From an uncultured Bacteroidota bacterium (GTDB lineage: Bacteria; Bacteroidota; Bacteroidia; B-17B0; Aurantibacillaceae), in the NCBI GenBank assembly GCA_903923915.1, contig CAIXZI010000451.1, forward strand, positions 1-6,039: 6,039 nucleotides of DNA, read 5' to 3'. Numbering within the stretch: the first letter of the stretch is position 1; each line of letters opens with the position of its first letter. The position numbers were made by a program, and so were the translations under genes. The notes under the pieces were generated by a model. The model made no database searches. It saw only the letters and a list, made by a program, of their open reading frames with translations, and had not been told where the DNA came from. Shown here piece after piece: positions 1 to 5,654 of this stretch.

Positions 1-228
1 AATCGTGGTAGAGCTTTTGTAGCGGAGTTCTTGATGACATTTGCACTTGTCTTGGTTGTATTAAACACAGCTACTACAAAAGTACAAGAAAACAACAGTT
101 ATTTATTGAGTGTAACGGTAAAAGTTAAACAAAATATTATCTCACAAAAAGACGGCGATAAATTAATTGAATTTGTAAATGCATTGGATGAGATTAATAA
201 CTTTGAACTTCAATTAAAATCTAATTAA
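1..228 (+). CDS. 3' end of a MIP/aquaporin-family gene with an aberrant C-terminus (partial)
   Basis: The reading frame is open from the first base, so the gene begins upstream of the window; 75 residues are visible. Residues 4-23 (GRAFVAEFLMTFALVLVVLN), followed by TATTK and NNSY, match the start of the second half of bacterial aquaporins: TM4 with its conserved Glu, then the loop that normally leads into the fifth helix. In the family, about 80-100 further residues follow, including an NPA half-helix and TM6. Here the sequence changes after NNSY (near base 112) into a hydrophilic, charged tail of about 40 residues with no NPA motif and no membrane helix. The other two plus-strand frames hit stops quickly and do not contain the missing part, so a simple frameshift does not explain it. 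It may be a truncated or rearranged pseudogene, a real gene fusion, or an assembly join. The aquaporin assignment rests on this one segment. It ends 1 nt from the convergent gene's stop. Confidence 0.6.
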   Translation, partial: NRGRAFVAEFLMTFALVLVVLNTATTKVQENNSYLLSVTVKVKQNIISQKDGDKLIEFVNALDEINNFELQLKSN

Positions 229-229
229 A

Positions 230-568
230 TCATAAATTAACATCCATCTTTCTATAATAGAACAAGTAGGTTATCATAAACCAAGCAGAAAAAACAATAC
301 CCACATAGCTTGTCATTTCAAATGATTTAGTAAGAATAAAAAACAACATCTTGCTAAAAAAACTAAGCGCATACAACTCCATACCCCAGCGTTTAAGGTG
401 CCAAACACCGATAAAAGAAATAAAAGTGGCCGCTACAATTAAGCCATAAACAGCAGGCATAAACACACCTAACTTTTTTACCGATGGAGAAAATACGCCA
501 GGAAATGTAATAACTACCCACAAAAAGCCTATCACACAAATAATACTAAGTATAAGCGGACGTTTCAT
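230..568 (-). CDS. Small four-helix membrane protein, function unknown
   Basis: This 112-residue protein is almost entirely hydrophobic, with four predicted membrane segments at about residues 4-24, 37-57, 64-81 and 85-105. A conserved-looking short loop (FPGVFSPSVKKLG, residues 22-34) lies between helices 1 and 2, and basic residues (HLKRW) follow helix 2. No cleavable signal peptide or catalytic motif is visible. It resembles uncharacterised membrane proteins of the Bacteroidota, but I cannot give it a named family or function. It starts with ATG only 9 nt after the stop codon of the upstream ABC permease gene on the same strand, so it is very probably co-transcribed with it; an accessory role for the transporter is possible but is inference only. 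Its TGA stop lies 1 nt from the stop of the convergent aquaporin-like gene. Confidence 0.75.
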   Translation of the reverse strand: MKRPLILSIICVIGFLWVVITFPGVFSPSVKKLGVFMPAVYGLIVAATFISFIGVWHLKRWGMELYALSFFSKMLFFILTKSFEMTSYVGIVFSAWFMITYLFYYRKMDVNL

Positions 569-577
569 ATTTTTTAT

Positions 578-1825
578 TTACTGTCTTATTGCTTCTACCG
601 GATCTAACTGAGCTGCACTATAAGCAGGTACAAAACCCGAAATAATGCCAATTAAAAACGATATAGTTAATCCTAAAACTGTGTTAGATAAAGTTAATGT
701 TATTTCCATGCCAAAAGCATCTCCGGCAAAAAGTGTAATTATCCAAATGATAAATAAACCCAGCAAGCCGCCAATAAGCGAAAGAAAAATGGCTTCACTT
801 AAAAATTGCAAGAGTATAAAATAGTTTTTTGCTCCCAACGATTTTTGTATACCAATTAAATTGGTGCGTTCTTTAACCGATACAAACATAATATTAGCAA
901 TACCAAAACCACCTACCAAGATAGAAAAACCTCCAATTATCCAGCCAACCATACCAATTACATCAAACAAACCATCAAAGCCTTTACTTAAAACACTAGT
1001 TTCATTTAAAGCAAAGTTATCTTCGGTACCAGGCTGTAACCTTCTTTCACCGCGTAAAATACCTGTTAATTCGTCTTTTAATTGCGCATTGCTAACACCT
1101 GCCTTAGCCTTTACAGCAATGTAAGGTTCATTACTTTCGGCACGCACATCTAAAATATTTCTGATAAAATTTAGCGGTATCATAACCTGGTTATCCATGC
1201 TGTTACCCATCATGCTTTCGCCTTGCTTTTTTACAATGCCAATAATAGTAAATTTTCTGCCAAACATTTTTACATCTTTTCCTAAAGGGTTTTCACCGGG
1301 AGAAAAAAGTCCCTCTTGTAAAACCTTTCCAAGTATGGCTACGTTTTTTCCATTGTCAGATTCAAGTTGTGTAAAGTACCTGCCCTGCTCTATTTCAAAA
1401 TTAGAAACCAAATTATAATCTGCCGAAACCCCTGATATAGTAGCATTTTCGACCATGTTATCAAAATACTGCACACGTTTTTTAGTATCTACTCTAAAAG
1501 CTGCAGCTTCGGTAGTTTTAGAGCTTTGCAGAATAGCCTCCAAATCGCTTACCCTTGCAGTTGGGCGCAACATGTATTTCCACCAAGGATAATCGCCACC
1601 AAAAGCCCAAGGCCATTTTTCCACAATAACTACGTTATTTCCAAGCGACTCAATACTTCCACGTATATTTTTTTCTAAACTATCGGTAACCGTAAAAACG
1701 GTAATAATGGCAAAAATACCAATGGTAATGCCCAATAGAGAGAGGAACGTACGCAGCTTATTTGCCAGCAACGAATGCGAAGCAAACAAAATACTTTCTT
1801 TTACTAATTGAAAAAATAGATGCAC
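578..1825 (-). CDS. ABC transporter permease, FtsX/MacB type
   Basis: This 415-residue protein has the full MacB-like permease architecture: a cytoplasmic N-terminus, TM1 at about 27-46 (FLSLLGITIGIFAIITVFTV), a large periplasmic MacB_PCD-type domain (about 47-285), then three C-terminal helices of the FtsX domain (about 288-315, 338-366, 381-402). Family hallmarks are the coupling segment SVKERTNLIGIQKSLGA (316-332), the site that contacts the ATPase, and the C-terminal DPVEAIR (408-414). Such proteins pair with an ATP-binding LolD/MacB-like subunit and act in the inner membrane as mechanotransmission exporters, often with a periplasmic adaptor and TolC-like partner. No ATPase or adaptor gene lies next to it, so its partners are encoded elsewhere; the substrate is unknown. 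The start is GTG (1823-1825); the N-terminus FFQLVKES then LLANKLRTFLSLLGI matches the usual start of Bacteroidota homologues. A -7 promoter element sits 16 nt upstream. Confidence 0.93.
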   Translation of the reverse strand: MHLFFQLVKESILFASHSLLANKLRTFLSLLGITIGIFAIITVFTVTDSLEKNIRGSIESLGNNVVIVEKWPWAFGGDYPWWKYMLRPTARVSDLEAILQSSKTTEAAAFRVDTKKRVQYFDNMVENATISGVSADYNLVSNFEIEQGRYFTQLESDNGKNVAILGKVLQEGLFSPGENPLGKDVKMFGRKFTIIGIVKKQGESMMGNSMDNQVMIPLNFIRNILDVRAESNEPYIAVKAKAGVSNAQLKDELTGILRGERRLQPGTEDNFALNETSVLSKGFDGLFDVIGMVGWIIGGFSILVGGFGIANIMFVSVKERTNLIGIQKSLGAKNYFILLQFLSEAIFLSLIGGLLGLFIIWIITLFAGDAFGMEITLTLSNTVLGLTISFLIGIISGFVPAYSAAQLDPVEAIRQ

Positions 1826-1841
1826 CTTATAAATTATTTAG

Positions 1842-1849
1842 CAAAAATA
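1842..1849 (-). promoter_or_regulatory. Probable -7 promoter element of the ABC permease gene
   Basis: On the minus strand this reads TATTTTTG, an exact match to the Bacteroidota primary sigma -7 consensus TAnnTTTG, in the sense direction and 16 nt before the GTG start. No clear TTG/TTTG -33 element is seen at the expected spacing; only a T-rich run (plus-strand 1868-1873) is there. It overlaps a short imperfect inverted repeat. Confidence 0.45.
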
Positions 1850-1928
1850 GACTATTGCTTTGGCTATAAAAAACCGCTCACACTCGATTTTATACTCTTG
1901 TGGAATAATATGCTCTAAAAAATAATTA

Positions 1929-1936
1929 TATATTTG
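1929..1936 (+). promoter_or_regulatory. Probable -7 promoter element of the gene at 1963
   Basis: TATATTTG matches the Bacteroidota -7 consensus TAnnTTTG exactly and ends 26 nt before the ATG at 1963, a normal spacing for a short leader. No -33 TTTG is found about 19-21 nt upstream; the nearest TTG (1898-1900) is 28 nt away, which is too far. The match is in the sense direction and is the only such match on this strand in the gap. Confidence 0.5.
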
Positions 1937-1962
1937 AACTTTTGCCTTTTAAAGCTACCTAA

Positions 1963-3207
1963 ATGATAAAATTTGTAAACTCGTTAAATAACAAAATAAA
2001 AGATACTACACCTTTTCGGATAGTTTTAATTTTATGCAGTATATTACTTATTATTTTTAGAGAACCCGCTTTGCTTTTGTACCCACGTTTATGGGGAGAA
2101 GAAGGCTCTATTTTTTATCAGTTTGCACTACACCATTCTTTATACGAAATTTTTACTACTGCACATGTTGGTTACCTTACTTTGTTTAACAGCATAGTAA
2201 GTACGTTGCAGGCAAAAGTTTTTTTGGTTGAAAGTGCGCCAATGGTATCAACCTATATGGGTTTTGCAGTTCAGTTAATACCGGTTTATATTGTTGCTTT
2301 TACTACGTATTCGTTTTGGAATACACCCTTAAAAAAAACAATTTGCACCTTAATCATTATTGTAACAACTGCGCCAGAGCAATGGCTAAACACAACCAAT
2401 TCTCATTTTATATTTGGAATAATTACTTTTTTAATTATGATAATCTCTGCGACTGAATTATCTGTTTTTCAAAAATATTTTTTTAGGATATTATTATTTA
2501 TTGGTGCCTTAACCGGTCCGGCATCCATATTTTTCACTCCTATATTTTTATTAAAAACGTATAAAGAAAAAAGCAAAGAAAAATACATACAAGCTGCCAT
2601 TATTGTTGTTTTTGCAATGGTTCAGGCACTCAGTATTTTATATTCTATTTTATTTAATAATAAATACAACCGCCTAAGTGAACACAATTATGCGCGAACA
2701 GCATGGCATTTTGCAATAGATAATTTTTCTATGGTTTCTCCAGTATCTACTTCTTACTTCAACCCGGCATTTCATTGTCTTGTTATATTTTTTGGAGCCG
2801 TAACAGGTATTATTTTTATATACCTACTAATTAAAGGCATAAAAAATATCGACCAATTAATTCCTTTACTAAGCATATTAATTGTTGGTGTATTTTCAAC
2901 CTTAGGCTCTTTACACATGGCTGGCGGACCACGTTATGCATACATACCTACTTGCATTTTAATGCTGTTTTTTTCGTCGAAAATGTTTGAGATGAAAAAA
3001 AATAACATTAAAAAAATAACACTCATTTCATCTGCAGCGTTTTTAATATGCTTTTCAATGTATCTTATTGATTATCGAAGAAGCATGATTACCGTATATC
3101 AATCTTGGTACCCAAAGTGGGAGAATGAATTAGCCAAACATAAAGCAAATGCAAGTCACAACCCAAGAATACATCCTGGTACCGACCCTTGGCAAGTTGA
3201 ATTATAA
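1963..3207 (+). CDS. Polytopic membrane protein, putative GT-C-fold glycosyltransferase
   Basis: This 414-residue protein has about nine or ten hydrophobic segments spread over its length and an N-terminal cytoplasmic stretch with several lysines. After the first helix (about 18-38) comes PRLWGEEGSIFYQFA (41-55): a Trp-acidic-acidic motif at the start of the first external loop, as in GT-C enzymes, where such an acidic pair is catalytic or metal-binding. Other conserved-looking points are a His/Asn-rich loop (WLNTTNSHFIFG, 141-152), GGPRYAYIP (321-329) and a hydrophilic C-terminus with spaced Trp and Pro (WYPKWENEL, then PRIHPGTDPW, 382-410). It resembles uncharacterised bacterial membrane proteins with a P-x-LWAEDG-like motif that are found with polysaccharide genes. 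If it is a GT-C enzyme it would use a polyprenyl-phosphate sugar donor on the periplasmic side. Acceptor and sugar are unknown. It stands alone on its strand and stops 1 nt from the convergent gene. Confidence 0.7.
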   Translation: MIKFVNSLNNKIKDTTPFRIVLILCSILLIIFREPALLLYPRLWGEEGSIFYQFALHHSLYEIFTTAHVGYLTLFNSIVSTLQAKVFLVESAPMVSTYMGFAVQLIPVYIVAFTTYSFWNTPLKKTICTLIIIVTTAPEQWLNTTNSHFIFGIITFLIMIISATELSVFQKYFFRILLFIGALTGPASIFFTPIFLLKTYKEKSKEKYIQAAIIVVFAMVQALSILYSILFNNKYNRLSEHNYARTAWHFAIDNFSMVSPVSTSYFNPAFHCLVIFFGAVTGIIFIYLLIKGIKNIDQLIPLLSILIVGVFSTLGSLHMAGGPRYAYIPTCILMLFFSSKMFEMKKNNIKKITLISSAAFLICFSMYLIDYRRSMITVYQSWYPKWENELAKHKANASHNPRIHPGTDPWQVEL

Positions 3208-3208
3208 T

Positions 3209-4666
3209 TTATTTAGTCATATCATAAAGATAAGCCTCAGAGCCGTAGGTTTTATAGCTTAAATCTTTCTTATATATAGAATCTAATGAAGTAGTAATGT
3301 ATGTATTTTCATTATCAAATATGTGCGAAAAAAGTAGCCAGCATTTTTGTTTATTATTTCTAATTTCATCTGCATATTTTTGATTACAGCCTCTATAACC
3401 ATTCCCAAAAATAATCTGGTTTTTAAAATTTATTTTGCCTGTTTTAGTATAGTATTCAAAAGCTCTTATTGCTCCGTAGTAAACATAAATTGTTTGGCCG
3501 GGTTTTATATTTTTTGAAATAAATTGTATGCTTTGTTTAATTTCTTCTTCCTTTGCCGGATAATTTTTAAAAAGCGTTACACAAACTATTACCGGAAATA
3601 TTAGAGGAAGTAAATAAACCCAGGTTTGTTTAGTTTTTTTAAAGTTTAAATCCATAACATAAATTACACCTATTGAAATTACCAACAGATAAAATCCTGC
3701 CTGAAATAAAATTAATCTCAAATCAAATGGATATAATTTACAGACAGACAATAAAAGTTGTAGTAAGGTGGGAAACATAAGCAACAAGAGGATTTTGCGA
3801 TGTTTATCTTTCAATAATTTATATAAACCAATAAAAAAAAACAAAAAAGGAAGCAGGCCAAATAAGCCAAATGCCAGTAAAGACCCAAAAACCATTTTGG
3901 TTTTAAAAAAGCAAAAATCCCAAAAATTCAATTCAAATATATTTAAGGGCATAAAGCTATTACCCCAGTACGTAAGCATGCCATCTTTATTAGGATGATG
4001 ATGGATAAACCTATAATAATAAAGGCTAAACGCCATACCCCATGTAACAAATAGAGTTATTAGGTTAACATAATTTGTTTTTTGTTTTTTAATTTGATCA
4101 ACTATTAAAAACAGAGCAACTGTAAACAATATTATAGTCGAAATATTAGATAAGCACACACTCAATATTCCAAATAAAGTCAATAGCCAATATCTGTGGT
4201 TTTCTTTTTTATAGTTTTTAAGAAGAAAATAATATAATGACAGGCTTACAAGAACATCAACCATATATTGTTTTACTTCAGATGAATAATAGAGTAGCGA
4301 AGTGTTTAAACAAAATAAAGAAAGAGCCAGTAAAGTTATTTTAGTATTCTTAAATAAGATTGTGGCTACTTTATAAAATAAATAGATTGACATCCAAAAA
4401 CAAAGCAGCGGAAATATCCTTAAACCATATTCTGAATTTGGAATAAGTTCAGAAAAAAACTTTTCTATCCACAAAAAACCTATAGGTGCAACCTGTAAAT
4501 ACTCAAGCGGGTTTAATAATTCAGAATAACTTCTATTTATAATATTGAGAGACAGCATGGCCTCATCAAGCCAAATACTTCTATTATACAAAAATTGAAT
4601 TAAAGATAGCGCAACACTAAGCCACATTACGGCAATAGTAATTTGATGCAAGCGCTTTTCTGACAC
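3209..4666 (-). CDS. GT39-like (GT-C) membrane glycosyltransferase
   Basis: This 485-residue protein has roughly ten membrane helices followed by a soluble C-terminal domain (about 371-485). The N-terminal pattern is that of the ArnT/PMT-like GT-C families: TM1 (about 11-27), then SIWLDEAMLSLNI (30-42) with the D34-E35 pair expected to be catalytic, then LQVAPIGFLWIEKF (57-70). SSEVKQYMVD (128-137) and YPFDLRLILF (312-321) are also typical of Bacteroidota members. Such enzymes transfer a sugar from polyprenyl-phosphate to a lipid, glycan or protein on the periplasmic side. The donor and acceptor here cannot be read from sequence. The start is GTG (4664-4666), 3 nt after the smpB stop; it keeps a short basic N-terminus before TM1, whereas the next Met (residue 14) would fall inside TM1. 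The close spacing suggests co-transcription and translational coupling with smpB. It shares little visible sequence with the convergent GT-C-like gene beyond the acidic loop motif. Confidence 0.85.
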   Translation of the reverse strand: MSEKRLHQITIAVMWLSVALSLIQFLYNRSIWLDEAMLSLNIINRSYSELLNPLEYLQVAPIGFLWIEKFFSELIPNSEYGLRIFPLLCFWMSIYLFYKVATILFKNTKITLLALSLFCLNTSLLYYSSEVKQYMVDVLVSLSLYYFLLKNYKKENHRYWLLTLFGILSVCLSNISTIILFTVALFLIVDQIKKQKTNYVNLITLFVTWGMAFSLYYYRFIHHHPNKDGMLTYWGNSFMPLNIFELNFWDFCFFKTKMVFGSLLAFGLFGLLPFLFFFIGLYKLLKDKHRKILLLLMFPTLLQLLLSVCKLYPFDLRLILFQAGFYLLVISIGVIYVMDLNFKKTKQTWVYLLPLIFPVIVCVTLFKNYPAKEEEIKQSIQFISKNIKPGQTIYVYYGAIRAFEYYTKTGKINFKNQIIFGNGYRGCNQKYADEIRNNKQKCWLLFSHIFDNENTYITTSLDSIYKKDLSYKTYGSEAYLYDMTK

Positions 4667-4669
4667 GGC

Positions 4670-5122
4670 TTAAAATTTGCGGGCAGTTTCTCGTTCAATA
4701 TCGCGCTTTTTAATATCCTCGCGTTTATCAAATGATTTTTTTCCTTTACCAATACCAATTTCTAATTTGGCATAACCTTTTTCACTTATAAATAATCTAA
4801 GAGCAATAATAGAAGTACTGGCATCTTTTAGTTTTCTATCAATTTTATTTAATTCTATTTTATTTAATAAAAGTTTACGCTCACGCATAGGAGCATGGTT
4901 ATAAAAAGAGGCTTTTTCGTATTCGGTAATGTGTAAGTTTCGTATAAATAATTCGTTATTTTTTAAAAAGCAGTAACTATCGGCTAAATTAACTTTACCC
5001 TCTCTAATAGATTTAATTTCAGTGCCTTTTAACACCATACCTGCAATAAATTTATCGGAAAAAGAGTAGTCAAAAGTTGCTCTTCTATTTTGTATGTTAA
5101 TATTATCGCCACTTGCGCCCAT
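4670..5122 (-). CDS. smpB: SsrA-binding protein SmpB
   Basis: SmpB binds tmRNA (SsrA) and brings it to stalled ribosomes for trans-translation, tagging the nascent peptide for degradation. The 150-residue protein has all family landmarks: NRRATFDY (12-19), GTEIKSIREGKVNLADSY (33-50), the HITEY strand (64-68), an RERKLLLNK segment (80-88), and KLEIGIGKGKKSFDKRED (119-136) leading into the basic C-terminal tail that enters the mRNA channel and folds as a helix. The frame is open further upstream to 5206, but I chose ATG at 5122: it gives the usual family length, begins just before the conserved INIQNRRA strand, and avoids overlap with the divergent acetyltransferase. An ATG at 5137 would add five residues. 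A promoter-like TATTTTTG sits 4 nt before the chosen start, implying a nearly leaderless mRNA. The tmRNA gene is not in the window. The GT39-like gene follows 3 nt downstream. Confidence 0.96.
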   Translation of the reverse strand: MGASGDNINIQNRRATFDYSFSDKFIAGMVLKGTEIKSIREGKVNLADSYCFLKNNELFIRNLHITEYEKASFYNHAPMRERKLLLNKIELNKIDRKLKDASTSIIALRLFISEKGYAKLEIGIGKGKKSFDKREDIKKRDIERETARKF

Positions 5123-5126
5123 ACTG

Positions 5127-5134
5127 CAAAAATA
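5127..5134 (-). promoter_or_regulatory. Probable -7 promoter element of smpB
   Basis: The minus strand reads TATTTTTG, an exact TAnnTTTG match, followed by CAGT and the ATG at 5122. Transcription would begin at or within a few bases of the start codon, so the message would be leaderless or nearly so. No -33 TTTG is seen at the usual spacing, and the region where it should be overlaps the opposing promoter. Confidence 0.4.
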
Positions 5135-5146
5135 CATATTAAACCT

Positions 5147-5154
5147 TATATTTG
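5147..5154 (+). promoter_or_regulatory. Probable -7 promoter element of the GNAT gene
   Basis: TATATTTG is an exact TAnnTTTG match ending 8 nt before the ATG at 5163, so the leader would be only a few nucleotides long. The expected -33 position (about 5124-5127) falls on the smpB -7 element and shows no TTTG. Only 12 nt separate the two opposing -7 elements. Confidence 0.42.
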
Positions 5155-5162
5155 TTTCTTGT

Positions 5163-5654
5163 ATGTTAAGCCTAAAACCAGCCACAGAAAAAGATTTTTT
5201 AACCATTGAGCAACTCGCTCATACAATTTGGCACAAACACTATGTATCCATTGTTGGTGTAGAACAGGTAAATTATATGCTGGCTAAATTATATAACCAC
5301 AAAGCCCTGCAACAGCAAGTGATAGAGGGGCAACAATTTTATTTAGTGCTTAATGATGAGAAAGAAACCGGATTTATTTCAATAAGCAGCAAGGATAACC
5401 GAGATTTTTTTCTCCACAAATTCTATATTTTGCAAGAAAACCAAAATACAGGCTTAGGTACTATTGTTTTTAAAAAACTGTTTGAAGAACTGTACAAGCC
5501 AGAAAAAATAAGGCTTACCGTAAACCGACAAAACTACAAATCAATTAACTTTTATTTTAAATTAGGTTTTAAAATTGAAAAAGTAGCTGATTTTGATATT
5601 GGAGACGGTTATTTTATGAATGATTTTGTGATGGTTTATAGACCGACTATATAA
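5163..5654 (+). CDS. GNAT-family N-acetyltransferase
   Basis: This 163-residue protein has the GNAT fold signature: an N-terminal LKPATEKDF strand and helix (4-12), a long helical region, the motif A strand FFLHKFYIL (82-90) followed by the acetyl-CoA pyrophosphate loop QNTGLG (94-99, fitting Q/R-x-x-G-x-G/A), then motif B strand IRLTV and NRQNYKSINFYFKLGFK (121-137), where the Tyr and the LGF turn are typical. The protein ends after the final strands with no additional domain. It transfers an acetyl group from acetyl-CoA to an amine; whether the substrate is a small molecule, protein or sugar cannot be told. The frame is open back to 5094, but ATG 5163 gives the usual N-terminus (MLSLKPATEKDF) and removes overlap with smpB. 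Its 3' end overlaps the convergent GT14 gene by 8 nt. Confidence 0.9.
   Translation: MLSLKPATEKDFLTIEQLAHTIWHKHYVSIVGVEQVNYMLAKLYNHKALQQQVIEGQQFYLVLNDEKETGFISISSKDNRDFFLHKFYILQENQNTGLGTIVFKKLFEELYKPEKIRLTVNRQNYKSINFYFKLGFKIEKVADFDIGDGYFMNDFVMVYRPTI

Noticed and set aside
861..1124. Plus-strand open frame of 87 codons
   Set aside because: It lies antisense inside the well-supported ABC permease gene; its Pro/Ile-rich product resembles no family.
1197..1418. Plus-strand open frame of 73 codons
   Set aside because: Antisense shadow of the ABC permease periplasmic domain.
1826..1962. Possible small RNA or riboswitch in the longest intergenic gap
   Set aside because: No stable GC stems or recognisable aptamer are visible; the two divergent promoter elements account for the gap.
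3768..3998. Plus-strand open frame of 76 codons
   Set aside because: Antisense shadow of the GT39-like gene, rich in Lys and Asn as expected from the complement of membrane-helix codons.
4842..4868. 12-nt direct repeat with 15-nt period inside smpB, encoding LNKIE and LNKID
   Set aside because: SmpB homologues have the same length here (LLLNKREL-type sequence), so it is not an inserted duplication; the repeat follows from similar AT-rich codons.
5094..5162. 23-residue N-terminal extension of the GNAT protein
   Set aside because: It overlaps the start of smpB, and the typical GNAT N-terminus begins at the ATG at 5163.
5123..5206. 28-residue N-terminal extension of SmpB
   Set aside because: Family members begin close to the INIQNRRA strand; the extension overlaps the acetyltransferase coding region and contains the promoter-like elements.
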